From a virus, in IMG/VR virus record IMGVR_UViG_3300037258_000219, positions 1 to 40,559 of that record: 40,559 bases of DNA; one strand, 5' to 3'. The translations under genes and the position numbers were made by a program. How positions within the stretch are numbered: position 1 is the first letter of the stretch; each line of letters begins with the position of its first letter. Positions 5,863-14,460 of the stretch are shown here, piece by piece. Below the pieces are notes generated by a model. That model saw only the letters and a program-made list of their open reading frames with translations, was not told the origin of the DNA and did not search any database.

Positions 5863-7242
5863 ATGGCACAGCGCGAGCTCGCGATCTCCTACCGCCGGGT
5901 CGAGGAGCTCGTCCCCTACGCCCGCAACGCCTGGCAGCACCCCGAAGCGCAGCTTGCGCACATCGTGCAGAGCATTCGGGAGTTCGGCTGGACCAACCCG
6001 ATCCTGATCGACGAGAGCGGCGGGATCATCGCCGGCCACGGCCGGGTGCTTGCCGCCCAGAAGCTGAAGATCACGCGCGTGCCGTGCATCGTGCTCGAGG
6101 GCCTCTCCGCCGAGCAGCGCCGCGCCTATGTGGTGGCCGACAACAAGCTCGCCACGCTCGGACGCTGGGACCTGGCGCTGCTGGCGAGCGAGCTCAAGGG
6201 CCTGGAGGTGGCCGGCTTCAAGCTCGCCCTGACCGGCTTCTCCCCGATCGAGCTCAAGGAGCTCATCGGCGCGGATGCCCCGGTGCGCACGGGGCTGACG
6301 GCCGACGATGCCGCGCCCGCGCTCGGACCCGCCGTGAGCCGCCTGGGCGACGTGTGGGAGCTCGGCCGGCACCGGGTGATGTGTGGGGACGCCCGCGAGG
6401 CCGAGGCGCTCCAGACGCTCGTCACGAGCCCTGAGGCGGCCGATCTGGTGTGGACCGACCCGCCCTATAACGTCGACTACCAGGGCAAGGCCGGCTCGAT
6501 CGAGAACGACAACCTCTCCGCCGATGCCTTCGCGGAGCTGCTCAAGCGCGCCTTCAGCAACACCGCCCGTGCCATGCGGGCCGGCGCGGTGATCTACGTG
6601 GCGCACGCCGACAGCGAGCGCGAGGCCTTCAGCCACGCCTTCTCGCGCGAGTTCAAGCTCGCCCAGGTGCTGATCTGGGTAAAGCAGTCCGCGGCGCTAT
6701 CGCGCCAGGACTACAACTGGAAGCACGAGCCGATCCTCTACGGCTGGAAGGAGGGTGCCGGGCACTATTTCTGCGGGGACTTCACGCGCACCACGGTGAT
6801 CGACGAGGAGCGCGATCTCAGCAAGCTCAAGCGCGAAGAATTGCTATTCGAATGCCAGCAGCTGCGCGCCCTGCTTCCCAGCACCGTGCAACGTTTTGAC
6901 CGGCCGGCCAAGAGCGAGCTGCACCCGACCATGAAGCCCGTGGCGCTGGTGCAGCAGCTCCTGCGCAACAGCGCGCTCGAGGGCCAGGTCGTGCTGGACC
7001 CCTTCGGCGGCAGCGGCACGACGCTGATCGCGGCGGAAAAGGAGGGTATGAGCGCCCGACTGCTCGAGCTCGACCCGCGCTACGTCGACGTCATCGTCAG
7101 GCGTTGGGAGGCATTCACGGGAAAAAAGTCCGTGCACGCCGGCAGCGATCGCCCGTTCGGGGAGCTTGCCCGCGAGCGAAGTCCCGTCCCCATTAAAACG
7201 CGCGAGAGCGCTCCCCAGGCGGCCGACGGAGCCCATGCGTGA
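5863..7242 (+). CDS. ParB-domain DNA methyltransferase fusion
   Basis: A 459-residue protein of two domains. Residues 8-140 form a ParB/Srx-like nuclease-type domain, including GGIIAGHGRVLAAQKL. Residues 160-425 form a class-beta amino-methyltransferase: DPPY at 199-202 precedes the AdoMet motif FGGSGT at 381-386, with the variable target-recognition segment between. These enzymes methylate adenine N6 or cytosine N4 in DNA, and DPPY fits adenine slightly better. The last 35 residues look disordered. It lies immediately upstream of the small terminase, with a GTGA overlap. It may protect phage DNA from host restriction or mark it before packaging. No partner restriction gene is visible. Confidence 0.9.
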   Translation: MAQRELAISYRRVEELVPYARNAWQHPEAQLAHIVQSIREFGWTNPILIDESGGIIAGHGRVLAAQKLKITRVPCIVLEGLSAEQRRAYVVADNKLATLGRWDLALLASELKGLEVAGFKLALTGFSPIELKELIGADAPVRTGLTADDAAPALGPAVSRLGDVWELGRHRVMCGDAREAEALQTLVTSPEAADLVWTDPPYNVDYQGKAGSIENDNLSADAFAELLKRAFSNTARAMRAGAVIYVAHADSEREAFSHAFSREFKLAQVLIWVKQSAALSRQDYNWKHEPILYGWKEGAGHYFCGDFTRTTVIDEERDLSKLKREELLFECQQLRALLPSTVQRFDRPAKSELHPTMKPVALVQQLLRNSALEGQVVLDPFGGSGTTLIAAEKEGMSARLLELDPRYVDVIVRRWEAFTGKKSVHAGSDRPFGELARERSPVPIKTRESAPQAADGAHA

Positions 7243-7715
7243 CACACGAGGTCACCGACGCGAGCCGGGCGCTGGTGGAGAACGCCGCGGGCAGCGGGCT
7301 CTCGCACGACACGATCTGCAAGCTCATGACGATCACCGGCAAGACGCTGCGCAAGCGCTACCGCCGCGAGCTCGACCAGGGGATGGCCAAAGCGCACTTC
7401 AACGTAGCGAAGACCACCTACGAGCAGGCGGTGAGCGGGCGCAACCCCACCATGACCATCTGGTACGAGAAGACCCGGATGGGCATGCGCGAGACGATGC
7501 AGGTGACCACCCCACCGGGGGAGCCGATCGAGAGCAAGAGCAGTGAGGCCGAGCTCATCGGCGCTTACTACCGACGCCTCGCCCAGGCCGGCATCGATCC
7601 CGTCGCAGCGGACGGTGGCCCCGCTGGTGCCGATTCCGGTGCTGATCCGGGAGTGGGTGCGCCAGGACAAGAACCTCACGGACCGGGCCGCGGTCCGAAG
7701 ACTCGCCCGGGCTGA
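7239..7715 (+). CDS. terS: Terminase small subunit
   Basis: A 158-residue protein starting at GTG 7239 (GTGA). Residues 1-60 give a helix-turn-helix (GLSHDTICKLMTITGKTLRKRY), the DNA-recognition part of a small terminase. Residues 60-115 are helical and probably oligomerise. The last 40 residues are Gly/Pro/Ala-rich, and their coding sequence overlaps the start of the large terminase in another frame. Position directly before TerL supports the call. It should recognise the packaging site and stimulate TerL. Confidence 0.8.
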   Translation: MTHEVTDASRALVENAAGSGLSHDTICKLMTITGKTLRKRYRRELDQGMAKAHFNVAKTTYEQAVSGRNPTMTIWYEKTRMGMRETMQVTTPPGEPIESKSSEAELIGAYYRRLAQAGIDPVAADGGPAGADSGADPGVGAPGQEPHGPGRGPKTRPG

Positions 7716-9186
7716 CCGCTACTACCTGCTGGTGAGGGTGCTCGGACGCACCGACTGCCTGCACCCGTGGATCTACGCGCGCTGCCGCGAGGTCGAGGCG
7801 AACCCAGACGGTTACATCGACATCTGGGCGCGCGAGCACTACAAGTCCACGATCATCACGTTCGCCGGGATCATCCAGGAGATCCTCGCCGACCCCGAGA
7901 TCACGATCGGAATCTTCAGCCACACCAAGGGCACGGCCGAGAAGTTCCTGCTGCAGATCAAGCAGGAGTTCGAAACCAACCGGATCCTGAAGTGGGCCTT
8001 CTCCGATGTGCTCTACCAGGAGCCGGAGAACGAGGCGCCGAAGTGGTCGGTGAAGAACGGCCTGGTGGTGCGCCGGGCCGGCAACCCCAAGGAAGGCACG
8101 CTCGAGGCCTGGGGCCTGGTCGACGGCATGCCCACCGGCGCGCACTTTCGCCTCATGGTCTACGACGATGTGGTCACCGACAAATCGGTCAACACGGCCG
8201 ACCAGATCATGAAGACCACCGAGGCCTGGTCGCTCTCGGCGAACCTCTCCACCGCGGGGGGCCGGAAGTGGTACATCGGCACCCGCTACCATTTCGCCGA
8301 CACTTACCAGACGGTGATGGACCGCCGAGCGGCGATCCCGCGGATCCACCCGGCGACCAACAACGGCCAGAAAAGCGGCGCGCCCGTGCTCTTTGCCTGG
8401 GAGGAGTGGGAGAAGCGCAAGCGCGACTCTCTCGACTCCACACTCGCCTGCCAGATGCTGTGCAGCCCGCTCGCCGGCAGTCAGCGCATGTTCAACATCG
8501 AGGACCTGCAGGTCTACGAGGCGCGGCCGCGGACACTGCAGTGCTACCTGCTGTGCGACCCGGCGCGATCGAAGAAGAAGAATTCGGCCAACACCGCCAT
8601 GGTGGTGATTGGGATCGACATCGCGGGCAACAAATATCTGCTCGACGGCGTGGATCACAAGATGGATCTGATGGAGCGCTGGCGCTGGTTCCGCGACCTG
8701 CACGATATCTGGGTGGCAGCCCCCGGTGTGGTGGGCCTGGTAGCCGGCTACGAGAGCTTCGGGGCACAGTCGGACCTGGACTATTTCCAGGAGCGCCAGC
8801 GTGTGGAGGGAAACTGGTTCGAGATCGTGGAGCTCGCCTGGCCACGCGACGGGGAGGAGAGCAAATCCGATCGCATCCAGCGCCTGGTGCCCGACGTGCG
8901 CGGCCACCGCTTCTACCTGCCCTACCCGACCGACGATGAGCGGCTCACGAAGCTGCAGCGCTCGATGATCGCGGGGGGCTACGAGTACCGGGTGGCCCGG
9001 CCGATCATCCGGCTCGACGAGGAGAAGCGCATCTACGACGTGACCGAGCGGCTGCGCCTGCAGTTCGACTTCTTTCCATTCGGCGGTCGGGTGGATTTGC
9101 TGGACGCCACCGCCAGACTCTACGATGCAGCGCCGGTGCCCCCTGAGAACCAGGACAACCGCTCGATCGAGCCGGATGTGGTATGA
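7543..9186 (+). CDS. terL: Terminase large subunit
   Basis: A 547-residue packaging ATPase-nuclease. The ATPase part has a Walker A-like segment WAREHYKST (95-103) and a Walker B strand LMVYDD (204-209). The nuclease part has D339 in LLCDPARSKK, with D518 and D521 near the C-terminal end (VDLLDATARLYD). Length and order fit phage TerL. Conserved-looking sequence begins only around residue 27, so the true start could be GTG 7615 or 7639 rather than GTG 7543, which would reduce the unusually long overlap (173 bases) with terS. It cuts concatemeric DNA and pumps it into the prohead through the portal at 10612. Confidence 0.93.
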   Translation: MRPSSSALTTDASPRPASIPSQRTVAPLVPIPVLIREWVRQDKNLTDRAAVRRLARADRYYLLVRVLGRTDCLHPWIYARCREVEANPDGYIDIWAREHYKSTIITFAGIIQEILADPEITIGIFSHTKGTAEKFLLQIKQEFETNRILKWAFSDVLYQEPENEAPKWSVKNGLVVRRAGNPKEGTLEAWGLVDGMPTGAHFRLMVYDDVVTDKSVNTADQIMKTTEAWSLSANLSTAGGRKWYIGTRYHFADTYQTVMDRRAAIPRIHPATNNGQKSGAPVLFAWEEWEKRKRDSLDSTLACQMLCSPLAGSQRMFNIEDLQVYEARPRTLQCYLLCDPARSKKKNSANTAMVVIGIDIAGNKYLLDGVDHKMDLMERWRWFRDLHDIWVAAPGVVGLVAGYESFGAQSDLDYFQERQRVEGNWFEIVELAWPRDGEESKSDRIQRLVPDVRGHRFYLPYPTDDERLTKLQRSMIAGGYEYRVARPIIRLDEEKRIYDVTERLRLQFDFFPFGGRVDLLDATARLYDAAPVPPENQDNRSIEPDVV

Positions 9187-9374
9187 CGCTGCTCGACCAG
9201 CTTGCGGTGGAATCGAACCTGCAGCCCCTGACCGAGGGTGAGCTCGAGGAGCTGCTGCGCATCGCCCCCCCGGCGCTGCGCCAGGCCGTCGCCCGCCTGG
9301 CGCGCGAGGTGAAGGTGCTGCGAGATGCGGCCGGTGAGCGCGAGCAGGTGGCCGCACAGGAGATCGCGTGGTGA
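9183..9374 (+). CDS. Hypothetical small helical protein
   Basis: A 63-residue protein, start ATG 9183 overlapping the terminase stop (ATGA). It is rich in Leu, Glu, Ala and Arg, and EELLRIAPPALRQAVARLAREV gives amphipathic helices. Function unknown. The next gene starts by GTGA overlap. Confidence 0.68.
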   Translation: MTLLDQLAVESNLQPLTEGELEELLRIAPPALRQAVARLAREVKVLRDAAGEREQVAAQEIAW

Positions 9375-9541
9375 GACGGCGTCGGCGCTGCTATCAGATC
9401 GACGTCGACGGGGTGGGTGTGCGGGTGTACGGGGACGGCAAACCGACCGAACACGACATCCAGGCGATCCGCGAGGTCGTGGCCGCGATGAAGGCCGCGC
9501 GTGAGAAACAGCGACAGGAGAGCACATGCCCCAACCCTTGA
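9371..9541 (+). CDS. Hypothetical 56-residue protein
   Basis: A small frame starting at GTG 9371 (GTGA overlap), with coding-like third positions. The N-terminus is very basic (RRRRR), followed by a predicted strand pair (YQIDVDGVGVRVYGDG) and a helix (AIREVVAAMKAAREKQ). The 3' end overlaps the next gene by 16 bases and supplies its AGGAGAG ribosome site. No family is recognised. Confidence 0.6.
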   Translation: MRRRRRCYQIDVDGVGVRVYGDGKPTEHDIQAIREVVAAMKAAREKQRQESTCPNP

Positions 9542-9744
9542 ATCCGGCGCTCGGCCTGCCGGTCTCGAGTCGCCAGTTCTCACTGCTGGAGATGGTCGAG
9601 CGCTCGTGGGGCTCGGAGTTTCGGGCGCCCGACCACGGGATCTACCAGTTCAGCGACGGTCGGCGCTTCGACTCCACCGACATGGGCACGACCGGCATCT
9701 ACCGCCCGCCCGGGGTGATTCCCCCCGAGGGATACCCGGAGTGA
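9526..9744 (+). CDS. Hypothetical protein
   Basis: A 72-residue protein from ATG 9526 with AGGAGAG 5-6 nt upstream. The sequence is aromatic and proline-rich (RAPDHGIYQFSDGRRF, TTGIYRPPGVIPPEGYPE) and resembles small structural or surface-loop proteins more than enzymes. Function unknown. Confidence 0.68.
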   Translation: MPQPLNPALGLPVSSRQFSLLEMVERSWGSEFRAPDHGIYQFSDGRRFDSTDMGTTGIYRPPGVIPPEGYPE

Positions 9745-9764
9745 GGATGCACCGGGAGGTACTG

Positions 9765-9832
9765 CTGGATGGCGCCGCGCTGCTGGGTCGGGTATACCGC
9801 GACGGTCCGACCGATCCGGTAGAACCATCCAG
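9765..9832 (+). other. Nested stem-loop leader over a ribosome site
   Basis: Perfect 8-bp arms CTGGATGG (9765-9772) and CCATCCAG (9825-9832) enclose perfect 6-bp arms GGTCGG (9786-9791) and CCGACC (9807-9812). The outer 3' arm runs into the AGGAGAG ribosome site of the gene at 9843, so the fold could control its translation. The stretch can also be read in frame from GTG 9741 into that gene, so it may be coding instead. Confidence 0.4.
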
Positions 9833-9842
9833 GAGAGAGCCC

Positions 9843-10073
9843 ATGTCGAAAGCGAAGAAGGTGGCCACGCGCCGAGCCCCCAAGGTCGAAGACGAGATCA
9901 TTAGCCCGCCCGAGGGGTGGACCCTCACCAACAACCTGCGCTTCATCGACGGGCAGCTGCACCAGCAGTACCTGCCGGTGCACCCGGGCGAGACAGGCGA
10001 GCACTGGCAGCCGGTCGAGGCCTGGGACACGGACGCGGCCGGCGAGCTCGAGAAGACCGGCACGGGACAGTAG
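9843..10073 (+). CDS. Hypothetical protein
   Basis: A 76-residue protein from ATG 9843 with AGGAGAG at 9831-9837. GTG 9741 in the same frame would add 34 residues. The basic N-terminus (SKAKKVATRRAPKV) is followed by an acidic, aromatic body with a YLPVHPGETGEHWQPVEAW stretch. Function unknown. Position between terminase and portal is typical for variable small genes. Confidence 0.68.
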   Translation: MSKAKKVATRRAPKVEDEIISPPEGWTLTNNLRFIDGQLHQQYLPVHPGETGEHWQPVEAWDTDAAGELEKTGTGQ

Positions 10074-10077
10074 AGAA

Positions 10078-10467
10078 TTGGACACGATCGTCCACATCGA
10101 GCGCGGCGATGCGGACGAGGAGCGCGACCTCGAGCTCGCCAAAGCGATCAACGAGAAGCTCAACGAGGTCTACCCGAACCACTACTGGCTGGTGTCCTTC
10201 GCCGGGCACAACCTGATCGTGCGTCATGTGCTGATCGCCAACCTGGTGACGCTCGAGACGGGCCGGGAAGGGTTTGGGAGCCTGCTACCGCGCGACAAGA
10301 TCGGCACCGTGCACGAGGCGCAGCAGCAGGCGGTGAAGTTCGCCGGCGCGCTGCTCGAGGCCTTCAAGCTGCCTCGCGGCGCGTGGAACGGTACCGACGT
10401 GCCGGTGGTGCCGGCCGATCTCAAGAGCCAGGTCGTGAAGGGCCGGCAGCTGCGGGGGTGGCGGTGA
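10078..10467 (+). CDS. Hypothetical protein, TTG start
   Basis: A 129-residue globular alpha/beta protein. TTG 10078, four bases after the previous stop, is the only start near the beginning of conserved-looking sequence; any other choice cuts into VHIERGDADEERDLELA. The middle (NHYWLVSFAGHNLIVRHVLIANL) is a strand-helix segment with two His residues. No family is recognised. Confidence 0.65.
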   Translation: MDTIVHIERGDADEERDLELAKAINEKLNEVYPNHYWLVSFAGHNLIVRHVLIANLVTLETGREGFGSLLPRDKIGTVHEAQQQAVKFAGALLEAFKLPRGAWNGTDVPVVPADLKSQVVKGRQLRGWR

Positions 10468-10619
10468 GCGACGGCAAGAAGATGCAGCCCATGGCAGGCG
10501 CCCGTCGGGATGTCACGGGCATCACCGGCTACGAGACGCGCGAGTTCGCCAAGCGGCGCAAGACCAACAGAAAGCGGCGAGAGCTCGCCCAACGCTCGAG
10601 GAAGGCAAACCGTGGCTAG
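10464..10619 (+). CDS. Small basic protein
   Basis: A 51-residue protein from GTG 10464 (GTGA overlap with the previous gene). The second half is a strongly basic helix (KRRKTNRKRRELAQRSRK), which suggests nucleic-acid or membrane binding. It ends 8 bases inside the portal gene and carries the portal's AGGAAGG ribosome site. Confidence 0.6.
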   Translation: MSDGKKMQPMAGARRDVTGITGYETREFAKRRKTNRKRRELAQRSRKANRG

Positions 10620-12918
10620 CAACAACCGCTATCGCCCCTTCGTGAGCAGCCGCGGGCCGCAGCAACCCCCGCACATGCCAGACCCGCGCGAGGGGACAGC
10701 ACCGCTGCCGCGCATGGCCGACGAGCAGGACGAGCAGGGCGGCCCGATGCAGGTGCCAGAGCCCGCCCCGGGGCTCGACGATCCGCTCTCCAAGGACTAC
10801 CGCCAGGGCCGAGGGGCCAAGCCCGAGGACGACCAGGCCGACGAGGACCCGACGCGCGAGGACGGCCAGGGCGAGGAGGAGGAGGAGCCGGACTGGCAGA
10901 ACCGAGCGCGCGCCGCGTACCGGGCGTCGACCGACTTCATGGACTCGAACTTCCGCGGCCCGCTCGACAACGCGCTGCGCGCCTTTAACAACCAGCACCC
11001 CACCGACTCGAAGTACAACAGCGAGACCTTTCGCAAGCGCAGCAACCTCTACCGGCCGAAGATCCGCACGATCATCCGCAAAAATGAGTCGGCGCTGTGC
11101 GCGGCGCTGTTCTCGAACCTGGACCTGATCGAGGTCGAGCCGGCAAACCCGGAGGAGACCGACGAGATCGTGTCCGCGGAAGTGATGCAACAGGTGCTGC
11201 AGGAGCGCCTGACCGTCACCATGCCCTGGTTTCAGTTCGCGATGGGTGCCTTCCAGGACGCGCAGACGCAGGGGATCGTGATCGCGCACAGCTACTGGGA
11301 CTACAGCGCCAACACCGGCCGCGACGGGCGCTACAAGGTCAAACGCGACCGCCCGGTGCAGGAGCTCATCCCGGCGGAGAACTTCCGCTTTGATCCGTCC
11401 GCCAAGTGGTACGACGTGGTCAACACCAGTCCCTACCTGATCGAGCTGATGCCGATGTACATCGGGGACGTGAAGGAGAAGATGCGCTACCCGGACCCCA
11501 AGGGCAGGAAGTGGCACTACCTCGACGAGCAGGAGATCGCCGCCTGCACCGAGAACGGGGATGAGAGCACGCGTGCAGCGCGCACCGGCGGTAGCCAGGA
11601 CGCGACCCAGCAGACGCGGGAGGTCACCGACTACGACATCGTGTGGGTGCACCGGCACATCCACCGCTGGCGGGGCGAGGACTACGAGTTCTACATGCTC
11701 GCGAGCAAGTGGATGCTCACCGATCCGGAGCCGCTCGAGGACAACGTGTGGTTTGGTGAGCGGCCCTATGTGATCGGCACCTGCGTGCTGGAGACCCACA
11801 AGGCCGTGCCCAACAGCATGGCGACGCTGCTGAAGCCCCTGGCCGACGAGGCGAACGACCTGCAGAACCAGGGCTCGGACAACATGAAGTTCATCCTGAA
11901 CAAGGCCTGGTTCGTGAAGCGCTCGGCCAACGTCGACACCACGAGCCTGGTCCGAAACGTCCCCGGGCGCGTGACGATGGTCAACGATCCGGAGAAGGAC
12001 GTGAAGGAGGTCAGCTGGCCGGATCTGCCGCAGAGCCTCTACGAGGAAAAAAACAGGAACGACGCGGACTTCGATGCGCTCGGGGGCAACTTCAACCCCA
12101 TGCAGCTCGCCCAGACCCGCAGCCCGCGCGAGAGCTTTCGGACCGTGAACGCGGTGCAGTCGCCTGCGATGATGGTGACCGAGTACACCCTCATGACGCT
12201 GGTGCAGACGTTCCTCTTGCCGTGCCTGCGCCAGCTGGTGCTGCTCGAGCAGTACTACGAGACCGACCAGACGCTGCTCGCGGTCGCCGGCCAGAAGGCC
12301 AAGGTGCTGCAGCGCTTCGGGGTGAGCGAGGTCACCGACGCGATCCTGGAAAAGCGCATGAGCGTCAACGTGAACCTCGGCATGGGCGCGACCGACCCGA
12401 CCACCAAGCAGCAGCGCTTCGGCGCGGCGCTCGGGCTCATCGCGAACCTATCCAAGGCACCCCCGCCGGGCCTCGACCTGAAAGAGGTCTTCAAGGAATC
12501 CCTCGCGCTCGCCGGCTATAGGGATGCGGTGCGATTCTTCTCCGATCAGGATCCGGAGAAGGCGAAGCTCATGATGACGATCAAGCAGCTGGGCATGAAG
12601 CTGCAGCAGTACGACGTCGAAAAGCGCAACAAACACGAGAGCAACGTGGTGAAGCTGGTCACCGCTCGCGAAGGCAACCTGACCAAGCTAGCCCTCGCCA
12701 GCAAAGAGGACGATCACCAGAGCCGGCACCTGCTGATCGGGCACCTGCTCAAGCAGGAGACGGTCGACAAGCAGGCCGAGCAGCAGCGCACGACCCAGGC
12801 GGAAGGGGCGATGCAGGGCCAGGCCGGCCAGGCCGCCGGCGCCGTGCAACAGCAGCAACTGCAGCAGCAGAAGGTGCAACAGTCGCAAGCCCCGCCGGGC
12901 GCCGGCGCCGCCGCGTAG
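10612..12918 (+). CDS. Portal protein (P22-like size)
   Basis: A 768-residue portal, from GTG 10612 with AGGAAGG upstream. The acidic N-terminal 100 residues look disordered. The core (about 105-620) carries portal-type features such as FRGPLDNALRAFN, the stem/wing region, and a helix-rich C-terminal part. It ends in a Gln-rich tail (QQQLQQQKVQQSQ). P22 gp1 is 725 residues, so the size matches the P22 class. As the dodecameric vertex it anchors TerL during packaging, then the gp4-like connector at 21243. It is followed by an accessory protein, scaffold and capsid, the standard order. Confidence 0.88.
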   Translation: MASNNRYRPFVSSRGPQQPPHMPDPREGTAPLPRMADEQDEQGGPMQVPEPAPGLDDPLSKDYRQGRGAKPEDDQADEDPTREDGQGEEEEEPDWQNRARAAYRASTDFMDSNFRGPLDNALRAFNNQHPTDSKYNSETFRKRSNLYRPKIRTIIRKNESALCAALFSNLDLIEVEPANPEETDEIVSAEVMQQVLQERLTVTMPWFQFAMGAFQDAQTQGIVIAHSYWDYSANTGRDGRYKVKRDRPVQELIPAENFRFDPSAKWYDVVNTSPYLIELMPMYIGDVKEKMRYPDPKGRKWHYLDEQEIAACTENGDESTRAARTGGSQDATQQTREVTDYDIVWVHRHIHRWRGEDYEFYMLASKWMLTDPEPLEDNVWFGERPYVIGTCVLETHKAVPNSMATLLKPLADEANDLQNQGSDNMKFILNKAWFVKRSANVDTTSLVRNVPGRVTMVNDPEKDVKEVSWPDLPQSLYEEKNRNDADFDALGGNFNPMQLAQTRSPRESFRTVNAVQSPAMMVTEYTLMTLVQTFLLPCLRQLVLLEQYYETDQTLLAVAGQKAKVLQRFGVSEVTDAILEKRMSVNVNLGMGATDPTTKQQRFGAALGLIANLSKAPPPGLDLKEVFKESLALAGYRDAVRFFSDQDPEKAKLMMTIKQLGMKLQQYDVEKRNKHESNVVKLVTAREGNLTKLALASKEDDHQSRHLLIGHLLKQETVDKQAEQQRTTQAEGAMQGQAGQAAGAVQQQQLQQQKVQQSQAPPGAGAAA

Positions 12919-12929
12919 ACTGCGCACCG

Positions 12930-13256
12930 ATGAGCACGAACGGGGAGAGCGGACCGGGCAGCGCCGAGGCGGCCCTGGATCCAAAGTGGGAGACGGCTGT
13001 CTTCGGCCGCGAGGTCGAGGACTTCGTCGAGCACGATCGCATCGGGCAATACCTGATTGCGCGCGCCAAGGAAGATATCGCCAGCGCCCAGGAGAAACTC
13101 CTCGAGGCGGATCCCACCGACGCCAAGACCATCGCCAAGCTGCAGCTGGACGCCCGTGTGGCCACGCGGGTGCGCGGCTGGCTGGCGGACGCGATCCAGA
13201 ACGGACGCGACGCGGAGACCTTGATCAACCAGGAGCGAGACGAGCATGGCTCATAG
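12930..13256 (+). CDS. Helical protein between portal and scaffold
   Basis: A 108-residue protein, mostly helices, with FVEHDRIGQYLIARAKEDI and then KLQLDARVATRVRGWLADAI. Similar proteins occur between portal and scaffold in other podovirus-like phages, so a head-assembly accessory role is likely, though none is proven. The end overlaps the scaffold start by 11 bases. Confidence 0.72.
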   Translation: MSTNGESGPGSAEAALDPKWETAVFGREVEDFVEHDRIGQYLIARAKEDIASAQEKLLEADPTDAKTIAKLQLDARVATRVRGWLADAIQNGRDAETLINQERDEHGS

Positions 13257-14406
13257 ATTGCTGTTCGGTCAGCTGCGCGAGCAGGCGGGGGACGATGTGG
13301 GCGGCGGTGGGGGCGCGGGGGAGCGCCGGCCCAGCCCGGCCGAGGTCAACGCCAGTCTCAACCGCCAGCGCCTCTCGCGCATCCAGCAGATCAGCAACAC
13401 GGCCGACGGGCGGCGAGCTCGCGAGATGTCGGATGTGGACGGGGAGCGCGTGACCGGCCGCTTCGCCGGCGGCGAGCTCGATGAATCGCCCGAGGCGCGC
13501 GAGGCCGCCGCGGCACGCGAGGAGGATCTGGCCGCCCAGGCGCTCCAGGAGCAGCGCGAGCGCGACGAGCAGGCCGCCGAGCTCGAGCAGGAGGAGGGCG
13601 CGGCGCGCCGGCTACAAGGGGAAGGTGCGGACGACGACGGCGAGCCGCGTGGTGCTGCGCGGACCGACGCCGATGAGGACGACGGCGCCGAGGAGCGCGT
13701 CATCGACGGGGTGCGCTACTACCGCACGATGGTCACCGGGACCGAGAAGTGGCTCACGCTGAAGGAGCTGCGAGAAGGTGTCGCACGTGGCATCGCCACC
13801 GAGGAAACTTTACAACGGGCTCAGGCGGCGCTAGCTTCCGCCTCGCAGACCCGGGTTACCCCAAAGGAACCAGAGGTCGAGGTCCCCGACGAGAAGGACC
13901 TGGAGAACATCATCCTCTCCGCAAACATGGGTGATGAGGAAGCGGTACGGAAGCTGGCAACCATTGTCCGCTCCGGGCGATCGGGTCCCAAGCCCGAAGA
14001 CCTGAGCAGGATGGTCTCCCAGCAGATCGCGACCCAGCGTGAAGTGGATCGAGCGGAAGCCTCTGTGCAGGATCTGCTCGGGGACGAGAGACTGGCGCCG
14101 ATGTTCCGGGTGAACCTCGCAGGCTTTGCGAGGGAAAAGCCCAACACCCGCATCCAGGACGCGTACAAGAGCGTCGCTGAGAAGATGCGCAAGGACTTCG
14201 CGCCGATGCTCACCACCCCCGAGGGCAGGCCCCGCGCGCCGGTGACCAAGGTCGATCGCAAACGCCAGATCGTCGTCCCACCCCGATCAGCTGGTCGACA
14301 GCCAGCCCGGCAGGACGAGGATCACGAGGTGCCGGTAGGTGACCAGATCGATGCGATCGCAAGATCGCGCGGCCAGGTCAGAGCCCACCGGATTCGTAGG
14401 TCGTAG
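13246..14406 (+). CDS. Putative scaffolding protein
   Basis: A 386-residue, highly charged, low-hydrophobicity protein directly before the capsid gene. Residues 40-150 are Glu/Ala/Arg-rich predicted coil. A small motif (ERVIDGVRYYRTMVTGTEKW) follows around residues 150-170, then helices. The C-terminus is basic (PRAPVTKVDRKRQ onward), as in scaffolds that bind coat protein through a basic tail. It has no enzymatic motif. The role in prohead assembly is inferred from composition and order. Confidence 0.75.
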   Translation: MAHRLLFGQLREQAGDDVGGGGGAGERRPSPAEVNASLNRQRLSRIQQISNTADGRRAREMSDVDGERVTGRFAGGELDESPEAREAAAAREEDLAAQALQEQRERDEQAAELEQEEGAARRLQGEGADDDGEPRGAARTDADEDDGAEERVIDGVRYYRTMVTGTEKWLTLKELREGVARGIATEETLQRAQAALASASQTRVTPKEPEVEVPDEKDLENIILSANMGDEEAVRKLATIVRSGRSGPKPEDLSRMVSQQIATQREVDRAEASVQDLLGDERLAPMFRVNLAGFAREKPNTRIQDAYKSVAEKMRKDFAPMLTTPEGRPRAPVTKVDRKRQIVVPPRSAGRQPARQDEDHEVPVGDQIDAIARSRGQVRAHRIRRS

Positions 14407-14435
14407 CCGGGTCCGCCAACCTCCACAACACGAGG

Positions 14436-14457
14436 GCGATCCGGTAGGGAGGATCGC
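14436..14457 (+). other. Hairpin at the capsid ribosome site
   Basis: GCGATCC (14436-14442) and GGATCGC (14451-14457) pair perfectly across an 8-nt loop, GGTAGGGA. The capsid ribosome site GGGAGG straddles loop and stem, four bases before GTG 14461. It could time or stabilise translation of the most abundant virion protein. Confidence 0.45.
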
Positions 14458-14460
14458 TTC

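Noticed and set aside
7555-9357. 600-codon frame on the minus strand opposite the terminase
   Set aside because: It mirrors a GC-rich coding strand and is Arg/His/Gly-rich. The plus frame has clear terminase motifs.
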